From the NCBI RefSeq assembly GCF_904849725.1, contig NC_058518.1, forward strand, positions 327,692,581 to 327,756,580: a stretch of 64,000 nt of DNA, read 5' to 3'. The position numbers were made by a program, and so were the translations under genes. How positions within the stretch are numbered: the first letter of the stretch is position 1; the number at the start of each line of letters is the position of its first letter. This document shows, piece after piece, positions 11,966 through 22,050 of the stretch. The notes beneath the pieces were generated by a model, which saw only the letters and a program-made list of their open reading frames with translations, ran no database searches and was not told the origin of the DNA. This DNA is from Hordeum vulgare subsp. vulgare (taxonomy: Eukaryota > Streptophyta > Magnoliopsida > Poales > Poaceae).

Positions 11966-12091
11966 ATCATGAATAGAGAAATTACCAAATTAATACAAGT
12001 TCATCATCAAATTAAAACCAAAGTACAATAGTTATTGCTGCAAAAATAAATACATAAAGTTCATACATAGTTCCTATAAAACAACATGCAA

Positions 12092-12531
12092 CTATGTAAA
12101 ACATTTAAATGCAACCACAAATGCGATCAAAATTGCAACTAAGGTAACAATTGATCCAACAGCATAATGATACCAAGCCTCTTTATCAATAACATATTTT
12201 CTAATCTTTCTAATCTTCAAGCGCATTGCATCCATCTGGATCTTGTGTAGATCGACGACATCGACAACATGCAACTCCAATTTCACCTTCTCTTCAATCA
12301 TTTTCAAATTTTATTTCAAATAATTGTTTTCTTGTTCAACTAGATTTAACCTCTCGACAATAGGGTCGGTAGGAATTTCTGGTTCACATACCTCCTAGAT
12401 AAACACATCTATGTCAATTTGGTCGGCATAATTGTCATAAACACTAAATAAAACAAATAATTATAAAGATACTGTACCATATCCGAATCATAGATCGGAC
12501 GAGAGCCGACGGGGGTGGATACCAAAACCAT
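12092..12531 (-). pseudogene. Coiled-coil, tail-anchored small protein of CACTA-A (premature stop)
   Basis: This is the homologue of the gene at 22909-23403. The first coding exon (12531-12478, ATG at 12531) encodes a start MVLVSTPVGSRPIYDSDM. After an intron of about 80 bp, the second exon (12394-12092) encodes EVCEPEIPTD, a short heptad segment MDAMRLKIRKIRKY and a C-terminal membrane segment GSIVTLVAILIAFVVAFK ending two residues before the stop. A TAA at 12311-12313 breaks the frame inside the coiled coil. Compared with CACTA-C, two extra heptad units are missing. The high conservation of the C-terminal anchor is striking in so degraded an element. Confidence 0.72.
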
Positions 12532-12889
12532 GGCACTATATAATACAGTAACAAACAATAATACAAGTAAGAAAATTATACAAGTAGCTATCTAAATCAT
12601 ACAAGTACATTTTTTTCTTTTAGGGGAGAAGATAAGAACAAGAGGCTCACCACGATGGTGTCGGCCGCGAGATCAGCGCGAGCGATCGACGACGGTGATG
12701 ACGGGGATGAGGACGACACGACACCCTACACATGTGCAAGTAACAAGTTAATTTGAGCTCAAGTTGTGCATCTAAATCAAATAAACTGCCACGCGGACAC
12801 TCCTTCACTAAAATCCACAAACCACTCTATTTCTGCAACATATGAAAGAGCTAAACTAGCAGTAAGAGATGAAAGGAGGAAGTTGCTAA

Positions 12890-13110
12890 CCTTTTAGAAC
12901 ACTTGAATAGGTTGTGCACCGCCAAATCTAGACAAATCTTGAGGAAAATGAAGCTTGAAGGTCGAGCTTGGAGGAAGAACAGAGAAGAAAGCTTGAGTGT
13001 GGCGCGGGCATTTCATCGAACACCTTATGTGCATAGGAAGGCAGAACAGAGCACTACACACATCTCCCACACCTTCTACGACCAAAAAACAAATTAGAAG
13101 GGTGCATGGG
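12890..13110 (-). other. Transcribed leader exon of the CACTA-A small gene
   Basis: A minus-strand TATATATA promoter motif at about 13115 is followed by a leader that ends at the donor TTCTAAAAG/GTTAGCAAC (about 12890). The same donor, almost base for base, closes the TNP2 leader of CACTA-C (about 27175). The leader also shares ATGAAATGCCCG...CCAC with the leaders at 22677-22703 and 27201-27224. It is probably untranslated. Confidence 0.6.
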
Positions 13111-13139
13111 AAAGGATATATATAGGCATCTTATTTGTC

Positions 13140-13422
13140 CCGATTGGTGTCTAAAACCGGGACCAAAGGCAAACATGTAGTTTCGATTGGAGACACAAAC
13201 CAAGACTAAAGGGGTTGCGCCAGGAGCGTGGCCCTTTAGTCATGGTTGGTGTCTGGAACTGGGGCTACAGCTTCAAGTCGGACCGGGACTGATGCCTATC
13301 GAGGCCCGACCTGCGTCCTGGCCGCTCGAACCTGGACTAATGTTCACATTAGTCCCGGTTCGTAACAAGACCGGGACTAATGCTTTGATCTGACCAGAAC
13401 CAGAGCCCTGCTTTTACTAATG
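13140..13422. repeat. CACTA-A 5' subterminal repeats and TIR
   Basis: Copies of CCCGATTGGTGTC, ACCGGGAC, TTTAGTCATGGTTGG and TTAGTCCCGGTTCG occur in both orientations and end in the mutated terminus ACTAATG. The last 120 bp align easily with 5400-5526 of CACTA-B. Confidence 0.75.
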
Positions 13423-16298
13423 ATAGAGGCTGAGCGCCCGAAACATATCTGTGACCAAGAGTTTCAATTTGAAAGTGAGAATGCTGTGCCTAAGCATGAA
13501 GGAGCGGCAAATTTACATTGTTCATCTAATTTCATTATCAAATGTGTGATTGAAAAACTCACATTCAGCTGCAACATGATTTAGTTGAGCATATGTGTGC
13601 TCACGTTGGCAACCAATAGATGTATATCTTTTTATGTACTTGAAACAATTTAATTTGTATTCGACTTGTAAACTATAAAATATTTATTTGTTTGTCAAAC
13701 TATATAAGATCTTTATATTTTGTTTGAATTATGCAAAGTAGTGTCAAATTCTACATATGTTTGACAAAACACAGCAGGCCGGCCGCGAGGACGCGCCGGT
13801 GAGTTGGGAGTCCCACTGACAAAACACACGTCTGTTTGAATTGACGCGTTCAAGCTGCTCTAAACTACATGGGAGATTTTTTTAGGAAATAACATCGTGA
13901 TAAAGGCTATGTTCTTACAGGTTTTTTTTAGTAACGGAGCATCTAGTTGGGTTGCGAGTGGATAGATGCCTCGGCTGGGTGGATGTCAGCAGCATCCAAA
14001 CCCGTGGATTATTATCGCAGAAATAGTAGCAGAGAAACACGTCTGCTATAACTTGGCCCGAACCATCACAGATTCTGCAGACGAAACCTCGCCATCTCTG
14101 ACAGTGGATGTTTGGAACGGCGCCGCGGCCGCACGCACGGGCGCATGCACCCACGTAACGTATGAGCCCCGCGCGCGCGCCACAGTTACTTTCAGTTTTC
14201 CACACGTGGGTGCGTGGGAAACGGCGCTATCATCTCGCAGTCGAAGAGCTTTTCCTGCACGCAACGAAACGCCCTCACATCATTTTATCCATGCATGGCT
14301 CAACTTGCGGCCGCAACTTGGGGGGATGAAAGCCACGCCGCATGCAGGCATGCAGCAGTATTTGGATTTCCGGGGATCGTGATCGTTCGATGGCTCAATC
14401 CTTTCTCTTTTGCCGTTGCTTGTGTCGGTTTTGATGACAATTCATACAAGGCAGCTGTAGGTCAAAAGGTTCGTTGCGGAAGTAAGCAGGTTCGCGCGCA
14501 CAATTATTGCGTCGAGTGTGAACCGATCGACGAGGCACACACGGTCCAGACGGTACTAGTATATCTGTTTTTGATTGTTCAACGCAAATACCTCCTCGCG
14601 CGTGTAAATAAATACGGAGGCCGGACTTATCCTTGTAGTAGACAGCAACGTTGCTGTTTGGCGCTATCTTTTATCAGCGGACGAGCCGGCTGCTGCGTAC
14701 AGAACGGCAGCGGTGCAAATGCTTCCCGGTCCTGAAACAAGGAGCAGCAACACGGTGCAGGCCGACCTGAGGCGCATTGCTTCTTGCGCTACTTAATTGT
14801 GGTTGGCAAGTTACGGAGCTTTCTCCAAGTGTGAATGCACCGGAAGACCGGTCTCCACGCGGGGTATATAGTAATCCAGACGATTAATTTAGGGTTAATC
14901 CAGACTATTAATCGCTGCACTGTTGCACGTTGAATTGGTTGGGTTTTCGGCGTGTCCCCCTTTGATGTCAAGTCTTATGCGCAGTCGGCTGCGTGTATGC
15001 CATTTGGCGGGGTTTCTGACATGGACGTGCGTGCCCCGTCCGTCTGTCCTACGAACGGATCAAACTGAGCTACCCGAAGGCCCGAACAATGGATATTGTC
15101 CAACGTCTTCTTTTTATGGATTAAAGAATCGAAGGGGCCAGAAGGTGTAGAACCGCGATGGAGGACTCCCCGGCCCGTCCAGGCCAGCAGCAACTGGGAG
15201 TTATCCCGTGTGCAGGCCACGCGTTTGGGCAGTGCTAGCTCCACTGGGCTTCCCGGCGGCCGCCCTGCCGAGCGCGCACTCAGTCGCAGGAATCGCCATC
15301 CTGCCTGCCTCTGCCTCTGTGTGTCAGCCAGAGCCGCAGTGCGATCCAGTGCTAGCTCCCAAAGCTGTGAAATGCCTACATGGGCTCTGCCTCTGGGCGT
15401 ACGTACGGCGTCACGGCGGCGCCCCTGCTGAGTGCTGAGTGCTGACTGCGGTACGGTACGAGCTAGCTATCCCAAATGAGGAGCCTGGGTTTCTGTTCGC
15501 TTTCCCATTTGGCAAGCGCCCGAAAAGACGTCCAAATTGGGTAGAGAGTGTTTTTACGGACCATGCGCATTACCGCAACGTGCTCTCACTCACAGTGTCG
15601 GGATCGAACTGCAGTGAGGGTTGCTTGCATTGCAATGCATGTTCACTCTGTGACTGGGGAGAAACATACACCGTGACTCCGACTTTTGACTAAACATGCT
15701 CAACCGAATAGACTACACGTGGAACATGGCATCTCTCCGCTTCCTATAACAGGCTGATAAAAGTCACATCACATTAAACAGGAATTAGAAAACGACGAGA
15801 GGTACTACGCGAGAAATTAATCAAGTCGATAGAAATATGTAGAAGAAGATGCGGTGACTATTTGTATTGAGCAAAATAAACAAGATGCGACGCTAACTGA
15901 ATAACTTAGGGAAAATGAAAGAGAACAATACGGGGTGATAAGTACGTAGATGACGCAGTGCGTGGGTGTTTAGTTTATTTTATTCGAAGCTAATTTCTCT
16001 TGCAGATCCCATCTAGGCGGCTGGGTTGGGCAATTGTGGTTAATTGCCATTGACGTGCATGCATCGCATCAGAAAGCGACTCTGCGTCACACGTAACTGG
16101 ATGAGAGTTAAAAAGGGGGTGAAGAAGTTGCTAGAAAAATACATAAAGCACAATCAGAGTCACAAACGGTTGTGGATTAACACGCCGCCAATACGGTCAG
16201 GGAAGTTGGGCATCTACTTGCAGATGTGCCCTAGGTCCCACATTAGATCAATGATCAATGGGATTCGGCATTTTCTTTCCCACTGCTGCTAAAACTTA
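13423..16298. other. GC-rich, apparently low-copy segment without a recognised gene
   Basis: This stretch has none of the LTR, CACTA or MITE signatures that fill the rest of the window. It is GC- and CpG-rich between about 14080 and 15450, contains a CACGTG core at about 14203, and has several open frames on both strands (for example 13966-14382 and 14214-14735) with no recognisable domain. It could be the flank of an old host gene, a gene-promoter remnant or an unknown element. Nothing firmer can be said from sequence alone. Confidence 0.45.
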
Positions 16299-16463
16299 GG
16301 CCCTGTTTGAAACCACCCAGATTATATAATCTGGTTTTTATAATTTATTGTATTTTCAAACAGGACAATTTATATTGTAGATTTTATAAATAGATGACCA
16401 GATTATTATAATCTCATAATCTGCTCTACCCCAGCTAAAATGAGATTATGGATTACAAATGAC
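16299..16463. mobile_element. Tourist-type MITE, left part
   Basis: It starts GGCCCTGTTTGAAACC directly after TTA (16296-16298). The other half (27633-27862) ends GGTTCCAAACAGGGCC followed by TTA. Inverted termini plus a TTA duplication are the signature of PIF/Harbinger-derived Tourist MITEs. Internal AGATTATATAATCT palindromes occur in both halves. CACTA-C splits it at 16463/16464. Confidence 0.85.
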
Positions 16464-16695
16464 CACTAGTGGGGACGGGGCCTTTAGCCCCGGCCCGTAA
16501 GGGGCTTTAGTCCCGGTTTACCAACCGGGACTAAAGGGGCGGGACTAAAGGCCTAACCTTTTCGTCCCGGCCCTCTTACAAGCCGGGACTAAAGGTGCTC
16601 CACGTGGGCGCCTCGTAGCGCCCCAGGGGCAGGCCCTTTAGTTCCGGTTCGTTACACGGACCGGGACTAATGATTTTCAGATTTTGCTGGTTTTT
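16464..16695. repeat. CACTA-C 3' TIR and subterminal repeats
   Basis: The 22-bp terminus is followed by about eight TTTAGTCCCGG or CCGGGACTAAAGG units, including a compact hairpin at 16503-16536 (CCCGGTTTACCAACCGGG). Confidence 0.88.
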
Positions 16696-16904
16696 GGGTT
16701 TTTTTTTGAATGAAATTATTTTAGGGTTTTAGGGTTTAGGTGTTCGGGAGATTAACGTGATGCCTCGTTTGGTGTTCGGGAATTAGTTTTCATATAATTT
16801 AAATAGAAATAATTATGCATATATATATATATAAGATTAACTTATCTTACAAGCGAGCATATATATACAATTACATGGAGATCTGAATTATCGGGACTAG
16901 AGCC
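16696..16904. other. AT-rich 3' spacer of CACTA-C
   Basis: About 200 bp between the subterminal repeats and the end of the protease gene, with a TATATATATATA run near 16820. No gene is seen. Confidence 0.5.
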
Positions 16905-17627
16905 CGTCTATTCGATTACATGGACGAACATCAGTAATGCCCCTAGCTACACTAAATCGTCCTTTGTCATCTATAGCTTCCATCCTGAGAAAGGTCGTAA
17001 GCTCCTCTGCAACAGTAATCGCGCGTTGCTCTGGTAGGACATTCGTCGTCATGGCCGTGTGCTATATAAGAAGAGGAGATGAATATGAATATCAATCATG
17101 ATAACAAAGAATGACGGGTAAAAATAGAGGTGTGAATGTTCATTGCTTACGTCGAATCTGTGATCCTTGTGTTCAGAGGTAAACGTGTGAATGGTCTCGC
17201 AAACATAGTATCCGCATAGATGCGTTCCCCGTGGCTGCTGGTCGCACTTTACGAGAATAGAATATATATAATCAAAATAATAATCTAGCATCATAAATGT
17301 ATTGAAAATTAATAGAAGTATATCATACTACTACTTACCTGAGCCGCTCTAAAGGTCAGCTTCTCATGAAAGTTACCGGGAGTCACGCACTTGAACCGCT
17401 TCCAAACCCTGCCCGAAAAGGATAATGATTTGCTAAATTTTTCATTAATTGATATATCAGAAAATCATCGAAAGAGACCGATAGAGCGCAAGAATGATTA
17501 AAATTACCCTTGGAGCATGTCCTGCAGGCTTTGGAACTGTTCCAAGGGTCTCGATAATGGGTCGAAGGCATCAACTCTTCCCTTATCAATTTGAATGTCC
17601 AACAGAATTCAATGGAAGCTGCACATG

Positions 17628-17681
<54 letters not shown>

Positions 17682-18504
17682 AGTAACTTATGATTTATAC
17701 TTATAAGTGAATGGACACAACAAAGTAAAGACCTTCACCTGAAGTTGTATGAAAACAGTATGTGGTCACAGAAATTTTGATCTATTAGAGACCTTAGAAG
17801 GTTTTCCTCTGTCTCCTTGGGATAATTAGTTAGCGTCGCTATATGTATTTTATCTGGGTCAATAAACCCAATATTTAGGATGCCCTTACTTTTACAATCT
17901 AGAACCTTCATTCTGCATAATAGAGTACAAGTTATATATAGACAATGAATTGAAATAACTAAACAAGTTATATGTAGACAACGAATTGAAAAACTTACAG
18001 ACAATAGCAACTCATAAGCGATTTGTCGAGGGCGTCGCCATTGTACATCTGGAAGAGTTCATCAAAGTCGATATGGATTTGTTCGGGGCGGCCGTAGTAC
18101 TCCTGTGGGACACTCAGCACGATCATCGTTCTCCCATTCTTTGATTCACTTAAGTACCATTGATGCAAGTAACGCATATTTGTTGGGAGATCATCTTTGC
18201 TGACCAAAGGCTCACCCATGACAAACTGTGGCTTAGGGGCTACCACAGCCTTGGGTATCTTGTCGTCTTGGGAAGACTGCAATTCTTCAACCGAGACACC
18301 ACATGCATCCGCCAACTCCTATGCACTTTCTAAAGCTAGCCCGTGCACCGAAGGGGGAACATTCTCGGTTAACACCTTGAGGGGTGGGATCAACTGTTTG
18401 GCCTGTTGTCCAAGCTGAGGAACGTCTGATTTTTTCTTGCTTGTAGTTGAACTTGATTTGCTCCCACTTGCACTTGCACGTGATCTGCTCTTTTTCACTT
18501 CCTT
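16905..18504 (-). pseudogene. Ulp1-like (C48) protease, C-terminal part of the CACTA-C ORF1 gene
   Basis: These exons continue the gene that begins at 21343. The entry exon (18504-17999) follows a TTGCAG acceptor, carries a basic KKSRSRAS linker, and ends in MSCYCL at a GTAAGT donor. Further exons hold NIGFIDPDKIHIATL (about 17910-17740), the histidine exon with SFH and VDAFDPLSRP (about 17620-17515), RVWKRFKC (about 17410-17340), the cysteine exon LCGYYVCETIH (about 17245-17150) and the C-terminal helix AEELTTFLRME (about 17050-16905). The His, Asp and Cys order matches Ulp1/SENP proteases that process ubiquitin-like modifiers. Two stops break it: TAG at 18319-18321 and TGA at 17609-17611, which replaces the expected tryptophan after the histidine. 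An active parent copy is likely elsewhere. Confidence 0.75.
17629..17681. repeat. (TA)n(TG)n microsatellite
   Basis: TATATATA followed by about 21 GT units lies in a protease intron. Read directly; a plausible polymorphic marker. Confidence 0.92.
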
Positions 18505-18796
18505 CTGCAATGTGCGTGTATAGTCATCAGGCTTATGGTGTAAGTCATAAGGTCTGATATAGGAAGATTAGCATGACGTACCTTTGGGATGGGCGACAGT
18601 TTGCGCTTTGGGGTGCTCTGTGGCTTAGGAATCGTCGGCGGAGCGTTCTTGGTGGCACGCTCCCGCTTAGTATCCGGAGCGGGCGGCGGCAGAGACGGAC
18701 GACCCAAGTCCGGCGGCGGTGATCGAGATGGACTCGTGTTGTGCTGGCCGACGTCATGTGGAGGGCTTGCACGTGATCTGCTCTTTTTCACTTCCT
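18477..18796 (-). repeat. Tandem duplication spanning an ORF1-protease exon boundary
   Basis: GCACGTGATCTGCTCTTTTT and the following 60 bp occur at about 18477 and again at about 18769. The copy in between repeats the ORF1 tail (SPSRSPPPDLGRP ... KRKLSPIPK), the donor and the intron. The result is an extra exon, 18797-18582, of exactly 216 nt (72 codons). It has an intact acceptor (TTGCAG) and donor (GTACGT) and is in phase with the exons on both sides. This duplicate lacks the long 75-bp repeat array of the main copy. Confidence 0.8.
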
Positions 18797-21343
18797 TCTG
18801 CAATGTGCGTGTACAGTCATCAGGCTTATGGTGTAAGTCATACTATGATGGAAGGGGGTACGATCATCAGGTCCGATAGGAAGATTAGCATGACGTACCT
18901 TTGGGAGGGGCGACCGTTTGCGCTTTGGGGTGCTCTGTGGCTTAGGAATCGTCGGCGGAGCGTTCTTGGTGGCACGCTCCTGCTTTGTATCCGTGGCAGG
19001 CTCAGGCTTTGTATCCGGAGCGGGCGGCGGCGGAGCGTTCTTGGTGGCACGCTCCCGCTTTGTATCCGTGGCAGGCTCAGGCTTTGTATCCAGAGCGGGC
19101 GGCGGCGGAGCGTTTTTGGTGGCACGCTCCCGCTTTGTATCCGTGGCACGCTCAGGCTTTGTATCCGGAGCGGGCGGCGGCGGAGCGTTCTTGGTGGCAC
19201 GCTCCCGCTTGGTATCTGTGGCAGGCTCAGGCTTTGTATCCGGAGCGGGCGGCGGCGGAGCGTTCTTGGTGGCACGCTCCCGCTTTGTATCCGTGGCAGG
19301 CTCAGGCTTTGTATCCGGAGCAGGCGGCGGCGGAGCGTTCTTGGTGGCACGCTCCCGCTTTGTATCCGTGGCAGGCTCAGGCTTTGTATCCCGAGCGGGC
19401 GGCGGTGGAGACGGACGACCCAAGTCCGGCGGCGGTGATCGAGATGGACTCGTGTTGTGCTGGCCGACGTCATGTGGAGGGCTTGGAAGTAATGGAGGTG
19501 TAGGTGACCTGCGACGACTCGGAGGCGGTGTTGTCCTTGGGGCCGAGCCTGGAAGCTTGATGTAGTTCTTGTCCCATAGGATGACTCCACCCAGTACCTC
19601 TCCGAGTGTCCTCTCATCTTCGGGTCCAGCTATGTCGAGCTCCATATCATGAAACCCCGTCATGATTTCATCCAGCCCGACTTTAGCAAAGCCAGCTGGA
19701 ATCTCACGGCCATGCCAGCGTGCATCAGGGCCAGAAGGTAAAGCTTGTCCGACGACCACCTTCATGGATATGTTCTTGAATTTCTGATGGAGTTCACATG
19801 ATGTTGACTCCTTGATTCCATCCACGGGGTAGCCGGGACTGCCCTCTATCATTCTTCGTGCATCGTCGGGCGGGGCCTCAGATTCAGCCACGCTGCTTTT
19901 CCGCTTAGATGGGGCGCCGGTAATACCAAGTGCAGGATCTTCCTGGCGCGCTACTCCTCTAAGCTCATCAATCTGCTTCTGTTGCTCGTTAATCCTGGCA
20001 AGCAACTGGTTGAACTTGTCATTCTCCTCATCCTGCTGCCGCTTCTTTGCTCTCTCTCGGCTTCTGTAAGTGTCTTGGTCTCTGGCAAACCCAAGCCACC
20101 ACGGGTAAGATGGAGCGAAGCCTCGCGTTCGTCCTCCATGTTCGTCATTGCCGAGGACCAGTGTGAGCAAATCTTTATCTCTATCTACAGTGAACTTTCT
20201 TTGTCCCTCCTTAATTTCTTTCACTATCCTTTTCCAATTCTCCCTGGGTATCCTAAGATTGTCATTGCAGATGAGGTCCCCTGTTGTTTCGTCGTACGAC
20301 CCACCATGCGCAAGGAACCAATTTCTTGCTCTCAATTCCCACTCATCACGTAGTGGTTCAGGTACGATGCCTTTATCTATCAGATCTTGCTCTTTCTTTT
20401 CCCACTTTGGGATGGCAGTCTCATAGCCCCCTGGCCCCAGCTTGTGGTGATATTTCTTCTTGTCGGCATTTATCTTGTTCTTTTCTGATAATGCGTGGGC
20501 ATCTTCTGACTCCTTGTACTCTTGAAATTCCTTCCAGTGATTCGCCTGCTTGGCTAGATACCCCTCGAATACTGGCACTTTCTTTGTCTCCAGATAGTTT
20601 TTCCATAGCTTCTTCTTCCAACTACGGAACAGTTTGGCCATCTTCTTTAGAGTCCACTGCTTGACTTTGGCCCTCAGTTTGTCTGCGGCGTCTTCATTCT
20701 CACATTCTGGCAAGTTGAAATGTGACATGAGATCATTCCAAAGATTATCTTTGTACCTTTCGGCGACATAGTCACTATCGGCTGCCCCTTTGCGCTTGTT
20801 CCACTCCCGAACGCTGATCGGGACGTGATCCCTAACGAGAACTCCGCATTGCTTCTTGAATGTGTTAGCAGCATTCTTAGGAAGCTTGGGTTCGCCCGTA
20901 GGCATTATCACCTGAAAGGTGTAATGCGTCCATGCATCCAACTTTCTAGTCGGGCCTCGTTTCGTAGATCTGGTCGATGTGGAGGCCTAAGAGGGAGAAA
21001 CTTCCGTCAAATGAATGTATATGTATATACAATATAGAGCTATCTCCAATATTTTTCACATATTACAAGTGATTGTCGAACTTCATATGTATACCTCGCC
21101 GGACTTTATTATTTCTTCACCGGCTTCTCCACCGGCTTCTCCATCAGTGGAGCTATCACCTTCTCCGTCATTGGACCTATCTCCTGCCCCATCGGCTTCA
21201 TCTTCGTGTCGCTCGACCTCCATTCCATATCTGGAGTCGTTTAGATATGACGTCGGAGATTCGGCTGGTTCAACGTCGGGGCCGTCTTTGATTATATCTT
21301 CGAGAAGTTCTTCCTCTTCGAGGTTCCTGATATGTGGATCCAT
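18582..21343 (-). CDS. CACTA ORF1 (Ptta/En-Spm type), N-terminal part of the ORF1-Ulp1 gene
   Basis: Exon 1 (21343-21095, 83 codons) is highly acidic (MDPHIRNLEEEELLEDII ...) and ends at a GTATAC donor. Exon 2 (20986-18899, 696 codons) follows a CTCTTAG acceptor in phase. It contains the plant transposase (Ptta/En/Spm) region with WTLKKMAKLFRSWKKKLW, KKKYHHKLGPGGY and the PEPLRDEWELRARNWFLAHGG block. After these come a coiled coil (NQLLARINEQQKQIDELRG), a LGEVLGGVILWDKNYIKLP module and a proline/lysine-rich tail with six 25-residue repeats. A duplicated 72-codon exon (18797-18582) leads into the protease exons. No stop interrupts this part. In En/Spm elements the partner of TNP2 binds the subterminal repeats; that role is inferred. 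The TATA-like ATATAAAACGAGCC lies about 65-75 bp upstream, at 21408-21421. Confidence 0.8.
18945..19400 (-). repeat. Six 75-bp tandem repeats encoding a 25-residue Pro/Lys motif
   Basis: Six near-identical 75-bp units encode PPPPAPDTKPEPATDTKRER followed by ATKNA. Each unit keeps the frame. Differences between units are single bases (for example R, P or L at position 6). The predicted segment is disordered and strongly basic. Confidence 0.92.
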
Positions 21344-21404
21344 AGTTCTGCAAAAATGGACATTTGATTAACTAATAAACTAACAAATTAGCCGGGCGGA
21401 AACT

Positions 21405-21450
21405 TTGAAGGCTCGTTTTATATAGGAGGACCTTTAGTCCCGGGTCTTGG
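21405..21450 (-). promoter_or_regulatory. Proximal promoter of the ORF1-Ulp1 gene
   Basis: Minus-strand TCCTATATAAAACGAGCC lies about 65-80 bp before the ATG at 21343, with a single ACCCGGGACTAAAGG unit just upstream of it (21426-21442). This is the same pairing of repeat and TATA motif seen at the element ends. Confidence 0.55.
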
Positions 21451-21654
21451 CTAGAAACTAAACTCTAAAATACCAGCCGGGCGGAGCCCAGTCCCGGACA
21501 CTTAAGCATATACAATAGAAAAATTAAACTAGTTCTATTAATTTTCTTGCTAAAAATAAACTATTAACACTTAAGCATATACAATAGAAAAATTAAACTA
21601 TTAACACTTAAGCATATACAATAGCAATAATCTAAGAAACACTATTAACACTTA

Positions 21655-22050
21655 AGCATTTCTTCTTCTTCTAACCCTAAACTAATTTTTTCTCTTCTTC
21701 TATTTCTCCTCTTCTTCTACTTCTTCTTCTACTTCTACTTCTCCTCTTCTTCTACTACTTCTCCTCTCCTCTTTTTCTATTTTTCCTCTTATTCTCCTCT
21801 CCTCCTCTTCTTATTCTCCTTTTTCTTCTTTTCTTCTCCTCCTCTTCTTATTCTCCTTTTTCTTCCTTTCTTCTCCTTTTTCTTCCTTTCTTCCCTTTTT
21901 CTTCTTTTCTTCTCCTTTTTCTTCCTTTCTTCTCCTTTTTCTTCCTTTCTTATCCTTTTTCTTCCTTTCTTCTCCTTTTTCTTCTTTCTTCTCCTTTTTC
22001 TTCCTTTCTTCTCCTTTTTCTTCCTTTCTTCTCCTTTTTCTTCTTTGCTT
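21655..22050. repeat. 390-bp polypyrimidine (TTCTTCTCC/TTTTTCTTCC) tract
   Basis: An almost unbroken C/T strand built from TTCTTCTCCTTTTTCTTCC units. The minus strand is pure purine and, translated, gives a Lys/Glu/Arg-rich run. It is a strong candidate for triplex or slipped structures and for rapid length change. Confidence 0.9.

Larger units (their letters stand above)
5527..13422 (-). mobile_element. CACTA-A element (degraded, 3' end not seen)
   Basis: The right terminus reads GAGCCCTGCTTTTACTAATG at 13403-13422, a mutated CACTA end (TAATG instead of TAGTG). The preceding subterminal block closely matches that of CACTA-B (5400-5526), so the two share a family. Inside, all on the minus strand, are a coiled-coil gene remnant, a TNP2 remnant, an ORF1 remnant and a Ulp1-like protease remnant, plus an internal hairpin-rich promoter block. 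The 3' terminus would lie left of CACTA-B. The order of parts differs from that in CACTA-C. Confidence 0.72.

Noticed and set aside
13966..14735. Two overlapping plus-strand frames of 138 and 173 codons in the low-copy island
   Set aside because: No recognisable domain, no promoter-leader or splice context, and GC-rich sequence makes open frames likely.
18945..19400. CRISPR-like regular repeats
   Set aside because: The units are contiguous coding repeats with no unique spacers, in a eukaryotic transposon. The 76-bp array at 34614-35045 was rejected for the same reason.
18719..19565. Plus-strand frames of up to 239 codons with regular repeats
   Set aside because: They are the antisense of the 75-bp ORF1 repeats.
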